Numbered from the stretch's first letter, positions 19,714 through 30,235 are shown. The stretch: DNA of 64,000 nucleotides from an uncultured Cyclobacteriaceae bacterium (GCA_943788235.1 CALSPM010000005.1:582001-646000), one strand, 5' to 3'. Notes: generated by a model from the letters alone, not told the origin. Numbers and translations are program-made.

Positions 19714-20922
19714 ATGATACAAATAGGAATAATAAAGGAAGAAAAAGTTCCGGTAGATCATCGCGTGCCCATTACGCCTGCCCAGTCCGCACAGATTCAG
19801 AGAGATTTCCCAAAGGTACGGATAAAGGTCCAAAGTAGTAGCGTCAGGTGTTATCCTGATGAGGACTACAGAAAGGAAGGTATAGAGATTGTTCCTTCTG
19901 TTAAGGATTGTGATATTTTGATGGGCGTTAAAGAAGTACCTATACCTTCTTTAATTGCTGATAAAACCTATTTGTTTTTTTCTCATACGATTAAAAAACA
20001 GATATACAACCGCAATTTATTGCGTGCCATTTTAGAAAAAAATATTCGAATTATTGATTACGAGGCATTGATCAATGAGCATGGCCATCGAATTGTAGCC
20101 TTTGGGAGATGGGCAGGGATCGTAGGTGCCTATAATGCCATATGGACTTATGGAAAGAGGTATAACCTGTTCACCATCAAACGGGTCCATGATTGCTTTG
20201 ATTTCGAAGATTTAAAAACCGAATACTCAAAAGTGAAGTTACCCTCCATTAAAATTGCCATTACGGGCGGAGGTCGCGTATCAAAAGGCGTAATGGAAGT
20301 CCTATTGGCGATGAACATTAAAATGGTATCTCCTGCTGCTTTTATAGAGCGTGTATTTGATGTTCCTGTATTTTGCCAACTCAATACAAGAGATTATTGT
20401 AAGCACAAATCCGGAGAATCATTTGTCAGATCTTCTTTTTATAGCTCTCCAGAAGATTATCAAGGGGATTTTTTAAAATATGCACAAGTAGCTGATGTAT
20501 TGATTGCTGGTGCCTATTGGGACCCTAGAGCGCCCGTTTTGTTTGAGCGGGAGGATGTCTTAAAAAATAACTTCAAAATCAGAATCATTGCTGATATTAC
20601 TTGTGATATTCAGGGATCTATTCCTTCTACGCTTCGCTCATGCACGATTGATGAGCCTATTTACGATTATAATCCAAGTGAGGATGTCGTAGAATTGCCC
20701 TTGACTGATGAGGCGAATATTACGGTAATGGCTGTAGACAATTTGCCTTGTGAACTTTCAAGAGATGCTTCAGAAAGTTTTGGGGATCAGCTTATTAATA
20801 ATGTTTTGCCTCATTTAATAGGGGAGGATACATTGGGCAGGATTGCAAATGCAACGGTAGCAGAGAGGGGCCGGCTATCTAGCAAATATTATCTGTTGAA
20901 AGATTACGTAGAGGGGAAATAA
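19714..20922 (+). CDS. Saccharopine dehydrogenase (L-lysine-forming)/alanine dehydrogenase-like NAD(P)-dependent oxidoreductase
   Basis: 402 residues. The N-terminal AlaDh/PNT domain starts with IGIIKEEKVPVDHRVPITPA, the family's substrate-binding Arg/Lys segment. A Rossmann domain follows with ITGGGRVSKGVMEVLL, a G-x-G-x-V variant of the dinucleotide-binding loop. The length and the segment HTIKKQ resemble fungal-type lysine-forming saccharopine dehydrogenase more than alanine dehydrogenase. It is isolated, so the pathway (lysine degradation or another imine reduction) cannot be told from context. ATG 19714 or a few residues downstream. It is convergent with rho. Confidence 0.75.
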   Translation: MIQIGIIKEEKVPVDHRVPITPAQSAQIQRDFPKVRIKVQSSSVRCYPDEDYRKEGIEIVPSVKDCDILMGVKEVPIPSLIADKTYLFFSHTIKKQIYNRNLLRAILEKNIRIIDYEALINEHGHRIVAFGRWAGIVGAYNAIWTYGKRYNLFTIKRVHDCFDFEDLKTEYSKVKLPSIKIAITGGGRVSKGVMEVLLAMNIKMVSPAAFIERVFDVPVFCQLNTRDYCKHKSGESFVRSSFYSSPEDYQGDFLKYAQVADVLIAGAYWDPRAPVLFEREDVLKNNFKIRIIADITCDIQGSIPSTLRSCTIDEPIYDYNPSEDVVELPLTDEANITVMAVDNLPCELSRDASESFGDQLINNVLPHLIGEDTLGRIANATVAERGRLSSKYYLLKDYVEGK

Positions 20923-20949
20923 AAAGGCCTTTTTTATAGATCATGGGCT

Positions 20950-22569
20950 TTAACCGTTCATAGAAACCAAAAATTCATCATTATTTCGAGTGCCTTTCAT
21001 ACGGCTCAATAAGAATTCCATCGCTTCGGGGCTGGTCATGTCATTCATGAACTTGCGCAAAATCCAAACACGACTGAGTTCTTCTTTGTCCATTAATAGA
21101 TCCTCCCTTCTCGTACCCGAACCTGGAACGTCAATGGCAGGATAAACGCGTTTGTTAGATAATTTCCTATCTAAAACAAGCTCCATATTGCCTGTTCCTT
21201 TAAATTCTTCGAAAATAACTTCATCCATTTTAGATCCGGTATCAATTAATGCAGTAGCTATAATGGTTAAAGAACCGCCATTTTCAACATTTCGAGCGGC
21301 ACCGAAAAACCTTTTGGGTTTGTGTAATGCATTGGCATCAACGCCTCCTGAAAGTATTTTTCCTGACGAAGGAACCACGGTGTTGTAGGCTCGCGCCAAG
21401 CGCGTCAACGAATCAAGTAAAATCACGACATCATGACCGCATTCTACCATTCTTTTGGCTTTTTCCAATACCATTGAGGCTACCTTTACGTGTCTTTCCG
21501 CTTGTTCATCAAAAGTAGAAGCAATGACTTCTGCTTTTACAGAGCGCGCCATATCGGTGACTTCCTCTGGTCGCTCATCGATAAGTAATATGATCAGGAA
21601 GCATTCTGGATGATTTTCAGCGATCGCATTGGCTACATTTTTGAGTAACACCGTTTTACCGGTTTTTGGCTGGGCAACAATCATACCTCGTTGTCCTTTT
21701 CCAATAGGAGCGAAGAGATCTAAAATTCTGGTTGAGTAATTATCAGGTTTCGTACTGAGGTTAAGCTTTTCTTGTGGAAATAATGGAGTCAAGTATTCGA
21801 AAGCAACCCGATCCCTAATTTCCTCGGTAGTCTTACCATTGACGGAGGAGACTTTCAATAAGGCGAAATATTTTTCACCGTCTTTGGGGGGTCTAATTTC
21901 ACCTTTGACTGTATCACCTGTTTTCAAACCGAATAGTTTGATTTGAGAGGGAGATACATAAATATCGTCTGGAGAGGCCAAATAGTTATAATCACTCGAT
22001 CTTAAAAAGCCATAGCCATCTTGAAGGGTTTCAAGAACACCTTCGTTTTCAATAATACCTTCAAACTCTTTTATATTCTTAAGATATTCATCTTTTTTAG
22101 CTCGAGCTTCATCTCGGGCGATATCCCGTTCATTTTTCTCTCTCTTTTCAGGTTTTTTTTCTGTTTTTTCTTTATTCAAGGACTTTGGCTCTCTTGCTTC
22201 TACCTTTGCCACAGGAGTATTTGTTACAGCAGGTTGAATCTCTTTTTTATCTCCGTCCTTTAAATTAAGATCTAGGGAAGCTAATAGTTTTGAGGTACCA
22301 TCCTTTACTTCTGCAGGGCGAGATGTTGCTGTTGGTTGATTTACTTTTTTGATATTGGGATTTGGAGGTCTCTTTTTAGGAGCTGTTTTGATTTCTTTTT
22401 TAGCAATAGGTGGGCTGACTTCACTTTCGGGAAGGGTAGCTTGTATATCTAAAATTTTATAAACAAGGTCTTGTTTCGACTCTTTTTTGGCATTTTTGAG
22501 GCCAAGTCCCTCGGCGATTTCTATTAATTCAGAAAGCAACCGAACGGTTAATTCATCTAATGTGTGCAT
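20950..22569 (-). CDS. rho: Transcription termination factor Rho
   Basis: Hexameric RNA helicase that ends transcription. Residues 1-40 carry the Rho N-domain ([20 protein letters not shown]). There follows a Lys/Pro/Glu-rich, low-complexity insert to about residue 170, then the cold-shock-like RNA-binding domain ([20 protein letters not shown]). The ATPase core has Walker [13 protein letters not shown], Walker [17 protein letters not shown], and RRVYPAID-type Q/R-loop residues. 539 residues compared with 419 in E. coli; the excess is the N-terminal insert, common in Bacteroidota. Divergent from serS. Confidence 0.96.
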   Translation of the reverse strand: MHTLDELTVRLLSELIEIAEGLGLKNAKKESKQDLVYKILDIQATLPESEVSPPIAKKEIKTAPKKRPPNPNIKKVNQPTATSRPAEVKDGTSKLLASLDLNLKDGDKKEIQPAVTNTPVAKVEAREPKSLNKEKTEKKPEKREKNERDIARDEARAKKDEYLKNIKEFEGIIENEGVLETLQDGYGFLRSSDYNYLASPDDIYVSPSQIKLFGLKTGDTVKGEIRPPKDGEKYFALLKVSSVNGKTTEEIRDRVAFEYLTPLFPQEKLNLSTKPDNYSTRILDLFAPIGKGQRGMIVAQPKTGKTVLLKNVANAIAENHPECFLIILLIDERPEEVTDMARSVKAEVIASTFDEQAERHVKVASMVLEKAKRMVECGHDVVILLDSLTRLARAYNTVVPSSGKILSGGVDANALHKPKRFFGAARNVENGGSLTIIATALIDTGSKMDEVIFEEFKGTGNMELVLDRKLSNKRVYPAIDVPGSGTRREDLLMDKEELSRVWILRKFMNDMTSPEAMEFLLSRMKGTRNNDEFLVSMNG

Positions 22570-22794
22570 AAAAGTAACTAGTGGATATAAATAATCTCGA
22601 TGTGTATAAAGATATGATCGGACCTAGAATAATTGGGTCTTTGTCTTCATTGGTTAGAGGTGCAATGATATAGCAAGTTATAAATATAAACAAATATTAA
22701 GGTTTTTTTTATGTATTTATAAGATTGAGCGTATATATTTTCGCTTTATTGCCATTCTAAGGTTTTCTTTGTAAGCTGTAAAAAAATTAAGGAA

Positions 22795-24072
22795 ATGCTG
22801 TTAGTCCGCGAGATCAAAGAAAATTTTGGAAGATATGTTTTAGGCCTCAGGAAAAGGGGTGTTCTGGATCCTGATGAGCAATTAAGACATATTATAGATT
22901 TAGATGATCAACGAAAGGAAGTACAAGGGATACTGGATGATGTATTGAGCCGTTCGAATCAACTTTCGAGGAAGATAGGGGTTTTAATGCAGTCGGGGCA
23001 TAAAGGGGAAGCTCAAAAAATAAAATTAGAAACTGCTGAAATTAAAGAGCGTGGTAAGGCTTTATCTGAACAACTTCAAGATATTGAAAAGGCGTTGAAG
23101 GAGAAATTATATGAGTTGCCCAATATTCCAAATAAAAAAGTGGTGGCAGGTCAAAGTGAGGAGGACAATGAATTACTCTTTCAAAAAGGCGATTTTCCCC
23201 AATTAGAAATAGATCATCAACCTCATTGGGAGTTGATCAAGGATTATGGATTGGTTGATTTCAATATAGGTAATAAAATTACGGGTGCAGGATTCCCTTT
23301 TTATAAGGCCCAAGGTGCACGATTGGTCAGGGGTTTGGTTAACTATTTTTTGGATAAAGGGATTGCCGCGGATTATCAAGAGGTTCAGCCACCTATCTTG
23401 GTCAATGAGGTATCAGGTAAAGCTACGGGGCAATTGCCTGATAAAGAAGGGCAGATGTACCATTTATCTGACACTAACCTTTACTTGATACCGACGGCAG
23501 AAGTACCTCTTACCAATATTTATAGAGATGTTTTGTTAGTAGAAGCTGATTTTCCCATTAAAATGATTGGATATACACCTTGTTTTAGAAGAGAGGCGGG
23601 ATCATGGGGTGCTGATGTGCGAGGTCTCAATAGACTCCATCAGTTTGATAAAGTAGAGGTAGTGCAAATTGCAAAACCAGAAAATTCTTATGCGGTCTTG
23701 GAAGAAATGAAACTACATGTGGAGGATTTAATAGCCTCATTGGAATTACCTTATCGAATGTTAAGATTGTGTGGTAAGGATTTAGGATTTACCGCTGCGA
23801 TTACGTACGATTTTGAAGTATACTCTGGGGGTCAGAAAAAATGGCTAGAAGTTAGTTCAGTTTCAAATTTTGAGAATTATCAGGCCAATCGACTAAAATT
23901 GAGGTATAAAACTAATGGAGGTAAAAAGCAACTCGCACATACCTTAAACGGAAGTGCTTTGGCGGTACCACGAATTTTAGCTTCAATACTTGAAAATAAT
24001 CAAACAAGTAAGGGCATTAAAATGCCTGCTGTACTGCAGCCTTATTTAGGATTTGACTTTATTGAAAAATAG
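22795..24072 (+). CDS. serS: Serine-tRNA ligase
   Basis: Charges tRNA-Ser. The N-terminal coiled-coil arm (about residues 25-105, EVQGILDDVLSRSNQLSRKI and onward) reaches the long variable arm of tRNA-Ser. The class II catalytic core has motif 2 in PCFRREAGSWGADVRGLNRL and motif 3 in NGSALAVPRILASILE. 425 residues, full length. ATG at 22795, 225 bp from rho. Confidence 0.96.
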   Translation: MLLVREIKENFGRYVLGLRKRGVLDPDEQLRHIIDLDDQRKEVQGILDDVLSRSNQLSRKIGVLMQSGHKGEAQKIKLETAEIKERGKALSEQLQDIEKALKEKLYELPNIPNKKVVAGQSEEDNELLFQKGDFPQLEIDHQPHWELIKDYGLVDFNIGNKITGAGFPFYKAQGARLVRGLVNYFLDKGIAADYQEVQPPILVNEVSGKATGQLPDKEGQMYHLSDTNLYLIPTAEVPLTNIYRDVLLVEADFPIKMIGYTPCFRREAGSWGADVRGLNRLHQFDKVEVVQIAKPENSYAVLEEMKLHVEDLIASLELPYRMLRLCGKDLGFTAAITYDFEVYSGGQKKWLEVSSVSNFENYQANRLKLRYKTNGGKKQLAHTLNGSALAVPRILASILENNQTSKGIKMPAVLQPYLGFDFIEK

Positions 24073-24211
24073 CTATGTTTTCTTACTGGAATAAATCCTC
24101 ACAATATGAATTGATTGCTCTTAAATATGAATAAATTTTATTGAAGAAGGTGTAGGAGATTGATGGAAACCTGTCCCATTTTACTTTTATGATAAATTTT
24201 ACTTTTAAAAT

Positions 24212-24661
24212 ATGATTTCGATCAGGAAAGGGGTACAAAAAGATTTAGCTCAAGTTTTAGACTTGATCAAAGAATTGGCTATTTATGAAAAAGCATTGGA
24301 GGAAGTTGAAAATAGTGTGGTCCAAATGGAATTGGACGGCTTTGGTGAATCCGCGATCTTTGATTTTTATGTTGCGGTAAATCAAGGCTTTATTGTTGGG
24401 ACGGCTATTTATTATACGAGATATTCGACCTGGAAGGGAAGGCGTCTTTATTTGGAAGACCTGGTCATAAAAGAGTCTTTGAGGAGACAAGGGATAGGTA
24501 AAATGTTATTCGATGAGGTTTTAAAAACGGCAAAGGCGACACAATGTACGGGCATGATGTGGCAAGTTCTTGATTGGAACCAGAGTGCTATTAATTTTTA
24601 TAAAAAGCATTACCCCACTCAGTTTGGGCATGAATGGATCAATTGTAATATTGATTTTTAA
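24212..24661 (+). CDS. GNAT family N-acetyltransferase
   Basis: 149 residues with the GNAT fold: N-terminal IRKGVQKDLAQVLDLIKELA, strand 4 RRLYLEDLVIKESLRRQGIG (acetyl-CoA pyrophosphate loop R-R-Q-G-I-G), then MMWQVLDWNQSAINFYKK. This pattern resembles diamine/thialysine acetyltransferases (SAT-like), but the substrate cannot be fixed. The stop overlaps the DUF4286 gene on the other strand by 4 bp. Confidence 0.85.
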   Translation: MISIRKGVQKDLAQVLDLIKELAIYEKALEEVENSVVQMELDGFGESAIFDFYVAVNQGFIVGTAIYYTRYSTWKGRRLYLEDLVIKESLRRQGIGKMLFDEVLKTAKATQCTGMMWQVLDWNQSAINFYKKHYPTQFGHEWINCNIDF

Positions 24662-24963
24662 ATTTCCTCTAGAAGGGTTGTGAATGACAATACTTTTTCA
24701 CCAAACTTAGCCCTCAGCTCGTCTTGTAGTATGGTGCCTTGGTTGGACAAGTATTGTTGAACATGAGCAATATTTGTTGCTGTAAATTGAACGGCATAAG
24801 TAGTTCCTGAGGCATCAGGATGTTCGTTAATCAGCCTTAATATACGATATTCAGTAAAATGTTGGGTGCCGAGGATATCTAATATATGTTCGTTTTTCAT
24901 CCACTTTAGCCATTCGGATTCGATTGGAGGTTCTACATTGAAGGTTATATTGTAGACGAACAT
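24658..24963 (-). CDS. DUF4286 family protein
   Basis: 101 residues beginning MFVYNITFNVEPPIESEWLK, which fits the Bacteroidota DUF4286 pattern: a short ferredoxin-like alpha/beta protein with a central YRILRLI strand and AVQFTATN. Function unknown. Convergent with the GNAT gene. The mobile-element remnant at 25.2 kb lies upstream of its start. Confidence 0.72.
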   Translation of the reverse strand: MFVYNITFNVEPPIESEWLKWMKNEHILDILGTQHFTEYRILRLINEHPDASGTTYAVQFTATNIAHVQQYLSNQGTILQDELRAKFGEKVLSFTTLLEEI

Positions 24964-25197
24964 ATTTATAAATCCAGTTAGGTTACAAAGTTATTTAAAG
25001 TTTTAATGGACGGGTCATGAATTAAAAATAATCTGATTAATATTTCTTAAGGATACATAGACGCCCTTCAGCTGAGAGGACTCTTGGAGTATTTTTGATT
25101 TCAAAAAATCAAAAAAAGCATATTTATAATAAAATAATTCTTACATTAGAATCGTTGCTAAAATTAATTCGAGTTTTTCAATTCGCTCAAACTAAGG

Positions 25198-25694
25198 ATG
25201 AAAGTCTCAAAATCAAAAGAAAAATGGGGTCAGATCCCAAACGTTAAAAATTATTTAATTTCGAATTAAGGTAAAATAAAAAGTGTTGCTCGAAAAGTAT
25301 GGCATTCAGGGAGTAAAACTGAAATGGGATTAAAAAGTAAAATTATGTGTCAAAGATGGAATAAGAAATGTAAGTGTTACTTTCTTGATCTGATGAGTGA
25401 TGACAAAAAGAGGAGGACAATTTACCCCCACAAAGAAGTGGCCAAATTATATGTACCTAATGATATGAGACAAAAATCATGATTATTCATATAGACAATA
25501 ATCCCCGAAATAACAGAGCAGAAAACCTCTTGTGGATGACCTCATCACAACATATGAGAGGGCAATTTGAGATGGGAAATAAGAATAATTTTAAAGTTTA
25601 GAAAACGAGAAAGAAGTTATACGCCAATGGATTTAAAGAAACCACGATTTTACCGGGCAGACCAAAAAAAAGTATCCTGAGCATCTTGATATAG
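25198..25694 (+). pseudogene. Decayed NUMOD4-HNH (homing-type) endonuclease
   Basis: From ATG 25198 the frame reads EKWGQIPNVKNYLISN, then an in-frame TAA at 25267, then GKIKSVARKVWHSGS, which is the NUMOD4 pattern ('W..I.g..YliSn.GrikS..r'). It continues with IYPHKEVAKLYVPND, the first His of the HNH module. Near 25475-25482 the frame shifts, and the rest of the HNH core follows: IIHIDNNPRNNRAENLLWMT, the H-x-D...N-N-R-x-E-N-L signature, then a TAG at 25599 and a basic tail ending at 25694. Two nonsense codons and a shift make this a true relic. Such genes sit in phages, introns or as free-standing homing endonucleases. Confidence 0.8.
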
Positions 25695-25703
25695 GATTAA
25701 AAT

Positions 25704-25732
25704 AAAAATAAGATTCAAAGAATCTCATTTTT
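25704..25732 (-). terminator. Intrinsic terminator after rpmA
   Basis: On the minus strand: an A-rich left arm with AGATTC, loop TTT, GAATCT, then a run of T. Inverted repeat AGATTC(25711-25716)/GAATCT(25720-25725) extended by A5/T5 with one mismatch. It lies 22 bp beyond the rpmA stop. Confidence 0.7.
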
Positions 25733-25753
25733 ATTTATTTTTAAATTTGTTTC

Positions 25754-26011
25754 TTAACTCAAAGCTTCAATGTGAACGTAAGATCTGTCTCGCCGACCTT
25801 TTTTGAATTGAACCAATCCATCAGTGAGTGCAAATAACGTATGATCTTTCCCCATTCCGACGTTGTTACCGGGATGATGTTTGGTTCCACGTTGACGAAT
25901 GATGATATTCCCGGCAATGGCTTTTTGGCCACCAAAGATCTTAACACCCAATCGCTTGCTTTCGGATTCTCGACCGTTATTTGAACTACCTGCGCCTTTC
26001 TTATGTGCCAT
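25754..26011 (-). CDS. rpmA: Large ribosomal subunit protein bL27
   Basis: 85 residues; N-terminus [20 protein letters not shown] reaches the peptidyl-transferase centre. [20 protein letters not shown] and [19 protein letters not shown] are family hallmarks. There is no Firmicutes-type N-terminal extension needing cleavage. 9 bp downstream of rplU in the same operon. Confidence 0.97.
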   Translation of the reverse strand: MAHKKGAGSSNNGRESESKRLGVKIFGGQKAIAGNIIIRQRGTKHHPGNNVGMGKDHTLFALTDGLVQFKKGRRDRSYVHIEALS

Positions 26012-26020
26012 CTTTGATAA

Positions 26021-26329
26021 TTATTTTATGTCTTCTATTAATATTTTCGTAAACTGTTGTCGATGTCCGTTTTTGACACGGTAGCCTTTGCGCCGCTTCT
26101 TTTTGAAAACAATGACCTTATTACCTTTGACGTGTTCTAGTATTTTCCCAGACACACTCGAACCTTTAACCGAGGGGGTACCTACTTTTACTTTTCCATC
26201 GTCGTCCGTAAGAAGTACCTGAGGGAAATTTAAGGAAGTCCCTGCTTTAGCATCAATTAAGGGAGCGTACAAGAATTTATTTTTTTCTACTTTGAATTGC
26301 TTACCAGCAATGTCGACTATTGCGTACAT
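26021..26329 (-). CDS. rplU: Large ribosomal subunit protein bL21
   Basis: 102 residues, beginning MYAIVDIAGKQFKVEKNKFL, with VIVFKKKRRKGYRVKNGHRQ, the L21 signature, near the C-terminus. First gene of rplU-rpmA. A near-consensus promoter lies 24 bp upstream. Confidence 0.97.
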   Translation of the reverse strand: MYAIVDIAGKQFKVEKNKFLYAPLIDAKAGTSLNFPQVLLTDDDGKVKVGTPSVKGSSVSGKILEHVKGNKVIVFKKKRRKGYRVKNGHRQQFTKILIEDIK

Positions 26330-26352
26330 TTTTATTATTTTAAAAAGAAGTG

Positions 26353-26383
26353 CAAATATAGAATTTTTGATTTAAAACGCAAA
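26353..26383 (-). promoter_or_regulatory. rplU-rpmA promoter
   Basis: Minus strand: TTTG (26383-26380), a 19 bp spacer, TATATTTG (26360-26353). This is an exact match to the Bacteroidota TTTG-N19-TAnnTTTG promoter. It places the start of transcription about 20 nt before the rplU ATG. Confidence 0.75.
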
Positions 26384-26392
26384 AGGATTGGC

Positions 26393-26409
26393 TTTACAAT
26401 AATTGTAAA
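26393..26409. promoter_or_regulatory. Operator-like perfect palindrome
   Basis: TTTACAAT-A-ATTGTAAA: an 8 bp inverted repeat with one central base, about 10 bp upstream of the rplU -33 element and 5 bp from a DnaA box. The shape fits a homodimeric repressor site. No regulator is assigned. Confidence 0.4.
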
Positions 26410-26413
26410 TAGT

Positions 26414-26422
26414 TGTGGATAA
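26414..26422 (-). promoter_or_regulatory. DnaA box
   Basis: TGTGGATAA, the reverse complement of the consensus TTATCCACA, in non-coding DNA upstream of nrdB. Confidence 0.5.
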
Positions 26423-26532
26423 TTTTTTTAAAAAAAAAAAGGATTTTTTTAAACCTCATTGAGGTGTGAAATAGATGTAAGTTTTTTCATTTAAATGACT
26501 CTTAATATATTATATATCAAATACATATGTAC

Positions 26533-26541
26533 TTATCCACA
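26533..26541 (+). promoter_or_regulatory. DnaA box
   Basis: Perfect TTATCCACA directly beside an AT-rich stretch, 235 bp upstream of the nrdB start. In E. coli the nrdAB promoter is controlled by DnaA through such boxes, which makes the same here plausible. Confidence 0.5.
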
Positions 26542-26775
26542 GTCTTGACCACCCATGATATTCCGTAGAATACGATTTGTATTTTAGGTGTGATTTGGAC
26601 ACATTTGTAAACCGGGTTAGAAAAAGTAAATCACCACAATACTTTTGTTTACACGACTGACTTTGGTTACACAAATTTTAAATAGTTATTATGCAATACC
26701 ACATGCCCAAAAACTAAGGTTTAAAGGGTTTGAGTAAAATATTGCTGTCGCACCAAAACGAAAAAATAATAAATA

Positions 26776-27768
26776 ATGAGCAATCCTGTAATAGAAAATA
26801 AAAATGAACCCATTTTAAAAGAGAACAATAATAGATTTGTTCTGTTTCCTATCGAGCATGATGATATTTGGAGTTATTATAAGAAAGCAGAAGCCAGTTT
26901 TTGGACGGCCGAAGAAATAGATTTAGGACAAGATCTTAAAGATTGGGATACGCTGACAGGGGATGAGCGACATTTCATCAAGCATGTCTTGGCCTTTTTT
27001 GCCGCAAGTGATGGAATTGTAAATGAAAACCTCGCTGAAAATTTTGTTTCGGAAGTACAATACACCGAGGCAAAATTCTTTTATGGATTTCAAATTGCTA
27101 TTGAGAACATCCATTCTGAGACTTACTCACTGCTTATAGATACGTATGTAAAAGATGTACAAGAGAAGGATGGTCTTTTCAATGCATTAGATACTATGGA
27201 CTGTGTAAAGAAAAAGGCGGATTGGGCGCTTCGGTGGATAGATGAGGGTAATTTTGCGGAAAGATTAGTTGCATTTGCTGCAGTCGAAGGCATCTTTTTT
27301 TCAGGAAGTTTTTGTTCCATATTTTGGTTGAAAAAAAGAGGGTTGATGCCGGGTTTAACCTTTTCAAACGAATTAATTTCTAGAGATGAGGGGTTACATT
27401 GTGACTTTGCATGTTTACTATACAATAATCACCTGGTTAACAAATTGAGTAATGAGGCCATACAAACCATTATAGCGGATGCTGTAACTATTGAGAAAGA
27501 ATTTGTAACCGATGCGCTTCCTGTTAGATTAATTGGAATGAATGCGGAGTTGATGTGTCAATACATTGAATTCGTAGCAGACAGACTTTTGATGGAATTA
27601 AATTGTTCAAAAATATATCATGCATCCAACCCATTTGACTTCATGGAAATGATTTCTCTTCAAGGGAAAACGAATTTCTTTGAAAAAAGGGTGGGAGAAT
27701 ATCAAAAAGCCGGTGTTTTGAATACCGAAAACGACAACGACAAATTCAGTCTTGACCAAGACTTTTAA
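26776..27768 (+). CDS. nrdB: Class Ia ribonucleotide reductase, beta subunit
   Basis: Carries the diiron-tyrosyl radical that starts ribonucleotide reduction. Ligand helices are visible: [16 protein letters not shown], then [13 protein letters not shown] with the Glu/His ligands and the radical Tyr (SETY), and [13 protein letters not shown] and GLHCDFA supplying further Glu and His ligands. 330 residues. It precedes nrdA by 26 bp, the reverse of the E. coli order. Two DnaA boxes lie upstream. Confidence 0.96.
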   Translation: MSNPVIENKNEPILKENNNRFVLFPIEHDDIWSYYKKAEASFWTAEEIDLGQDLKDWDTLTGDERHFIKHVLAFFAASDGIVNENLAENFVSEVQYTEAKFFYGFQIAIENIHSETYSLLIDTYVKDVQEKDGLFNALDTMDCVKKKADWALRWIDEGNFAERLVAFAAVEGIFFSGSFCSIFWLKKRGLMPGLTFSNELISRDEGLHCDFACLLYNNHLVNKLSNEAIQTIIADAVTIEKEFVTDALPVRLIGMNAELMCQYIEFVADRLLMELNCSKIYHASNPFDFMEMISLQGKTNFFEKRVGEYQKAGVLNTENDNDKFSLDQDF

Positions 27769-27794
27769 TAGGAGTAAAATATAATAAATCAATC

Positions 27795-30173
27795 ATGTTA
27801 GTACTAAAGAGAGACGGCCGAAGAGAATCAGTTAAATTTGATAAGATTACCGCGAGGATTGAGAAGTTATGCAAAGGGCTCAATAGAGATTTTGTAGAGC
27901 CAGTCAAAATAGCCCAAAAAGTTATAGATGGTTTATATGATGGTGTAAGTACTGTCCAGCTAGATGATTTGGCAGCAGAAATTGCAGCTTCCATGACCAC
28001 ACGCCATCCAGATTTTGCCAAATTGGCAGCGAGAATTGCCATCTCCAATTTGCACAAAGTAACATCGGAATCCTTCTCTAATACGATGAAGCACATGTAC
28101 ACCTATGTAGATGCCAAAACTGGAGAGAATGCACCTTTACTTTCGTCAGAGACCTACGGAGTAATCAAAAAAAATGCGAAAAAATTAGATGAGATCATCG
28201 ACTATGATCGGGATTTTAATTATGATTTTTTTGGTTATAAGACCTTAGAAAGGGCTTATTTGATGCGGTTGAATGGCAAGATTGTAGAACGACCCCAGCA
28301 CATGTTGATGCGGGTATCCGTGGGTATTCATGTAGATGATATTGAAGCGGCCATAGAAAGCTATCACTTAATGTCAGAAAAGTGGTTTACGCACGCAACT
28401 CCTACTTTGTTCAATGCAGGTACCCCAAAGCCACAACTTTCCTCTTGCTTTTTATTGACTATGCAGGATGATAGTATTGATGGAATATATGATACCCTAA
28501 AGCAATGTGCTAAAATATCACAATCAGCAGGAGGTATCGGTTTGAGTATCCACAATGTAAGAGCTACTGGAGCTTACATCAAAGGAACCAACGGTACTTC
28601 GAACGGTATCATCCCGATGCTTCGGAATTTTGATATGACTGCCAGGTATGTCGATCAAGGAGGAGGCAAAAGAAAAGGAAGCTTTGCTATTTATTTAGAG
28701 CCTTGGCATGCTGATATATTTGAATTTCTTCAGTTGAAGAAAAATCATGGAAAAGAAGAGTTAAGGGCGAGAGATCTGTTCTATGCGATGTGGATTTCAG
28801 ACTTGTTCATGCGTAGAGTTGAGGAGAATGGAGAATGGTCCCTTTTCAGTCCTGATGAAGCGAAGGGTTTAGAGGACAGTTACGGAGAAGTGTTTGAAAA
28901 ATTGTATGAGAAATACGAGCAAGAAGGAAAAGCGAGAAAGGTAGTGAAGGCTCAAGATCTTTGGTTTGAGATCTTAGAGGCTCAAATTGAAACAGGAACA
29001 CCTTACATTTTGTACAAGGATCATGCGAATCTTAAGTCTAATCAAAAGAACTTAGGTACCATTAAGTCCAGTAATCTATGTACCGAGATAATGGAATATA
29101 CCTCTAAAGATGAGGTCGCGGTTTGTAATTTAGCCTCTATTTCTCTTTCTAAGTTTGTGAAGGAGGATAAAACCTTTGATCATGATAAACTTTATGAAAT
29201 CACCAAAGTAGCGACGAGAAATCTCAATAAAGTAATAGACGTCAATTATTATCCAGTTGAGGAAGCCAGGACTTCAAATATGCGGCACAGGCCCATAGGT
29301 CTAGGCGTACAAGGTTTGGCAGATGCATTTGTGATGATGCGACTTCCTTTTGAATCTGAAGAAGCACAGCGTCTCAATAGCGAAATTTTTGAAACCATCT
29401 ATTTCGCCTCTATGGAAGCCTCCATGGAGTTGTCCCAAGCTGATGGGCCCTATCACACGTATAAAGGATCACCTGTATCCAAAGGTATATTCCAATTTGA
29501 TATGTGGGGTGTGACACCCGATTCAGGCCGATGGGATTGGTATGAGCTCAAACAAAAAGTAAAGAAGCATGGGGTTAGAAATTCTTTGTTAGTGGCACCT
29601 ATGCCAACGGCCTCTACCTCGCAGATACTCGGTAATAATGAATGCTTTGAGCCATTTACATCGAATATGTACGTACGCAGAGTGCTGTCCGGTGAGTTTA
29701 TTGTAGCGAACAAGTATTTGATGCATGATTTGATTAGTTTGGGGCTATGGGATGAAGGTATGATGAATAAAATCAAGGCTGAAAATGGTTCTATCCAAAA
29801 TATAGCTGAGATTCCAGCTAATATCAAGGAGCTTTACAAGACAGTTTGGGAGATTTCTCAGAAAACTATTATTGATATGTCTGCGGATCGGGGGGCGTAC
29901 ATCTGTCAAAGTCAAAGCTTGAATATTCATTTGATGAATGCCAACTTCGGTAAAATGACCTCTATGCATTTCTACGCATGGAAAAAGGGTTTAAAAACAG
30001 GCATGTATTATCTGCGGACTAAGGCGGCGACAGACGCGATCAAATTTACCGTTACTAAAGAAGAAAACGTACAACCCAAAGCGGAAGAGTTGGCAAAAGC
30101 TACTGACCAAAATCAACAAGCCATACAATGCTCCCTAGATGACCCAGAGGGATGCGAAATGTGTGGGAGTTGA
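27795..30173 (+). CDS. nrdA: Class Ia ribonucleotide reductase, alpha subunit
   Basis: Reduces ribonucleoside diphosphates using the NrdB radical. The N-terminal ATP-cone (about residues 1-90, [20 protein letters not shown]) gives dATP feedback control. The barrel has [19 protein letters not shown] with a redox Cys, then [14 protein letters not shown] with the radical/redox Cys-Glu region. The C-terminus ends GCEMCGS, the swinging CxxC reductant. 792 residues, complete. Confidence 0.97.
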   Translation: MLVLKRDGRRESVKFDKITARIEKLCKGLNRDFVEPVKIAQKVIDGLYDGVSTVQLDDLAAEIAASMTTRHPDFAKLAARIAISNLHKVTSESFSNTMKHMYTYVDAKTGENAPLLSSETYGVIKKNAKKLDEIIDYDRDFNYDFFGYKTLERAYLMRLNGKIVERPQHMLMRVSVGIHVDDIEAAIESYHLMSEKWFTHATPTLFNAGTPKPQLSSCFLLTMQDDSIDGIYDTLKQCAKISQSAGGIGLSIHNVRATGAYIKGTNGTSNGIIPMLRNFDMTARYVDQGGGKRKGSFAIYLEPWHADIFEFLQLKKNHGKEELRARDLFYAMWISDLFMRRVEENGEWSLFSPDEAKGLEDSYGEVFEKLYEKYEQEGKARKVVKAQDLWFEILEAQIETGTPYILYKDHANLKSNQKNLGTIKSSNLCTEIMEYTSKDEVAVCNLASISLSKFVKEDKTFDHDKLYEITKVATRNLNKVIDVNYYPVEEARTSNMRHRPIGLGVQGLADAFVMMRLPFESEEAQRLNSEIFETIYFASMEASMELSQADGPYHTYKGSPVSKGIFQFDMWGVTPDSGRWDWYELKQKVKKHGVRNSLLVAPMPTASTSQILGNNECFEPFTSNMYVRRVLSGEFIVANKYLMHDLISLGLWDEGMMNKIKAENGSIQNIAEIPANIKELYKTVWEISQKTIIDMSADRGAYICQSQSLNIHLMNANFGKMTSMHFYAWKKGLKTGMYYLRTKAATDAIKFTVTKEENVQPKAEELAKATDQNQQAIQCSLDDPEGCEMCGS

Positions 30174-30235
30174 TTTTTAATTGATAATGATGAAACGGAA
30201 ATATTGTTTGATGGTACTCCCGTTTTTATTATTGC

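Larger units (their letters stand above)
26330..26775. other. Divergent control region between rplU and nrdB with two DnaA boxes
   Basis: 446 bp without a credible gene. It holds the rplU promoter, a 17 bp perfect palindrome, a mixed A/T run, an AT-rich stretch at about 26500-26530 (TTAATATATTATATATC) and two perfect 9-mer DnaA boxes, each listed separately. A TACTTTTG at 26640-26647 could be an nrdB -7 element. Confidence 0.65.

Noticed and set aside
20921-20934. AAAAAGGCCTTTTT palindrome between two convergent genes as a terminator
   Set aside because: No loop apart from GGCC and only A-T pairs in the stem; too weak to call.
22060-22440. Low-complexity Lys/Glu/Pro stretch in Rho as an insertion or repeat element
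   Set aside because: In frame, and N-terminal inserts of this kind are normal in Bacteroidota Rho.
30193-30230. AAACGG/CCGTTT hairpin between nrdA and acs
   Set aside because: Six pairs with a loop of more than 20 bases; weak.
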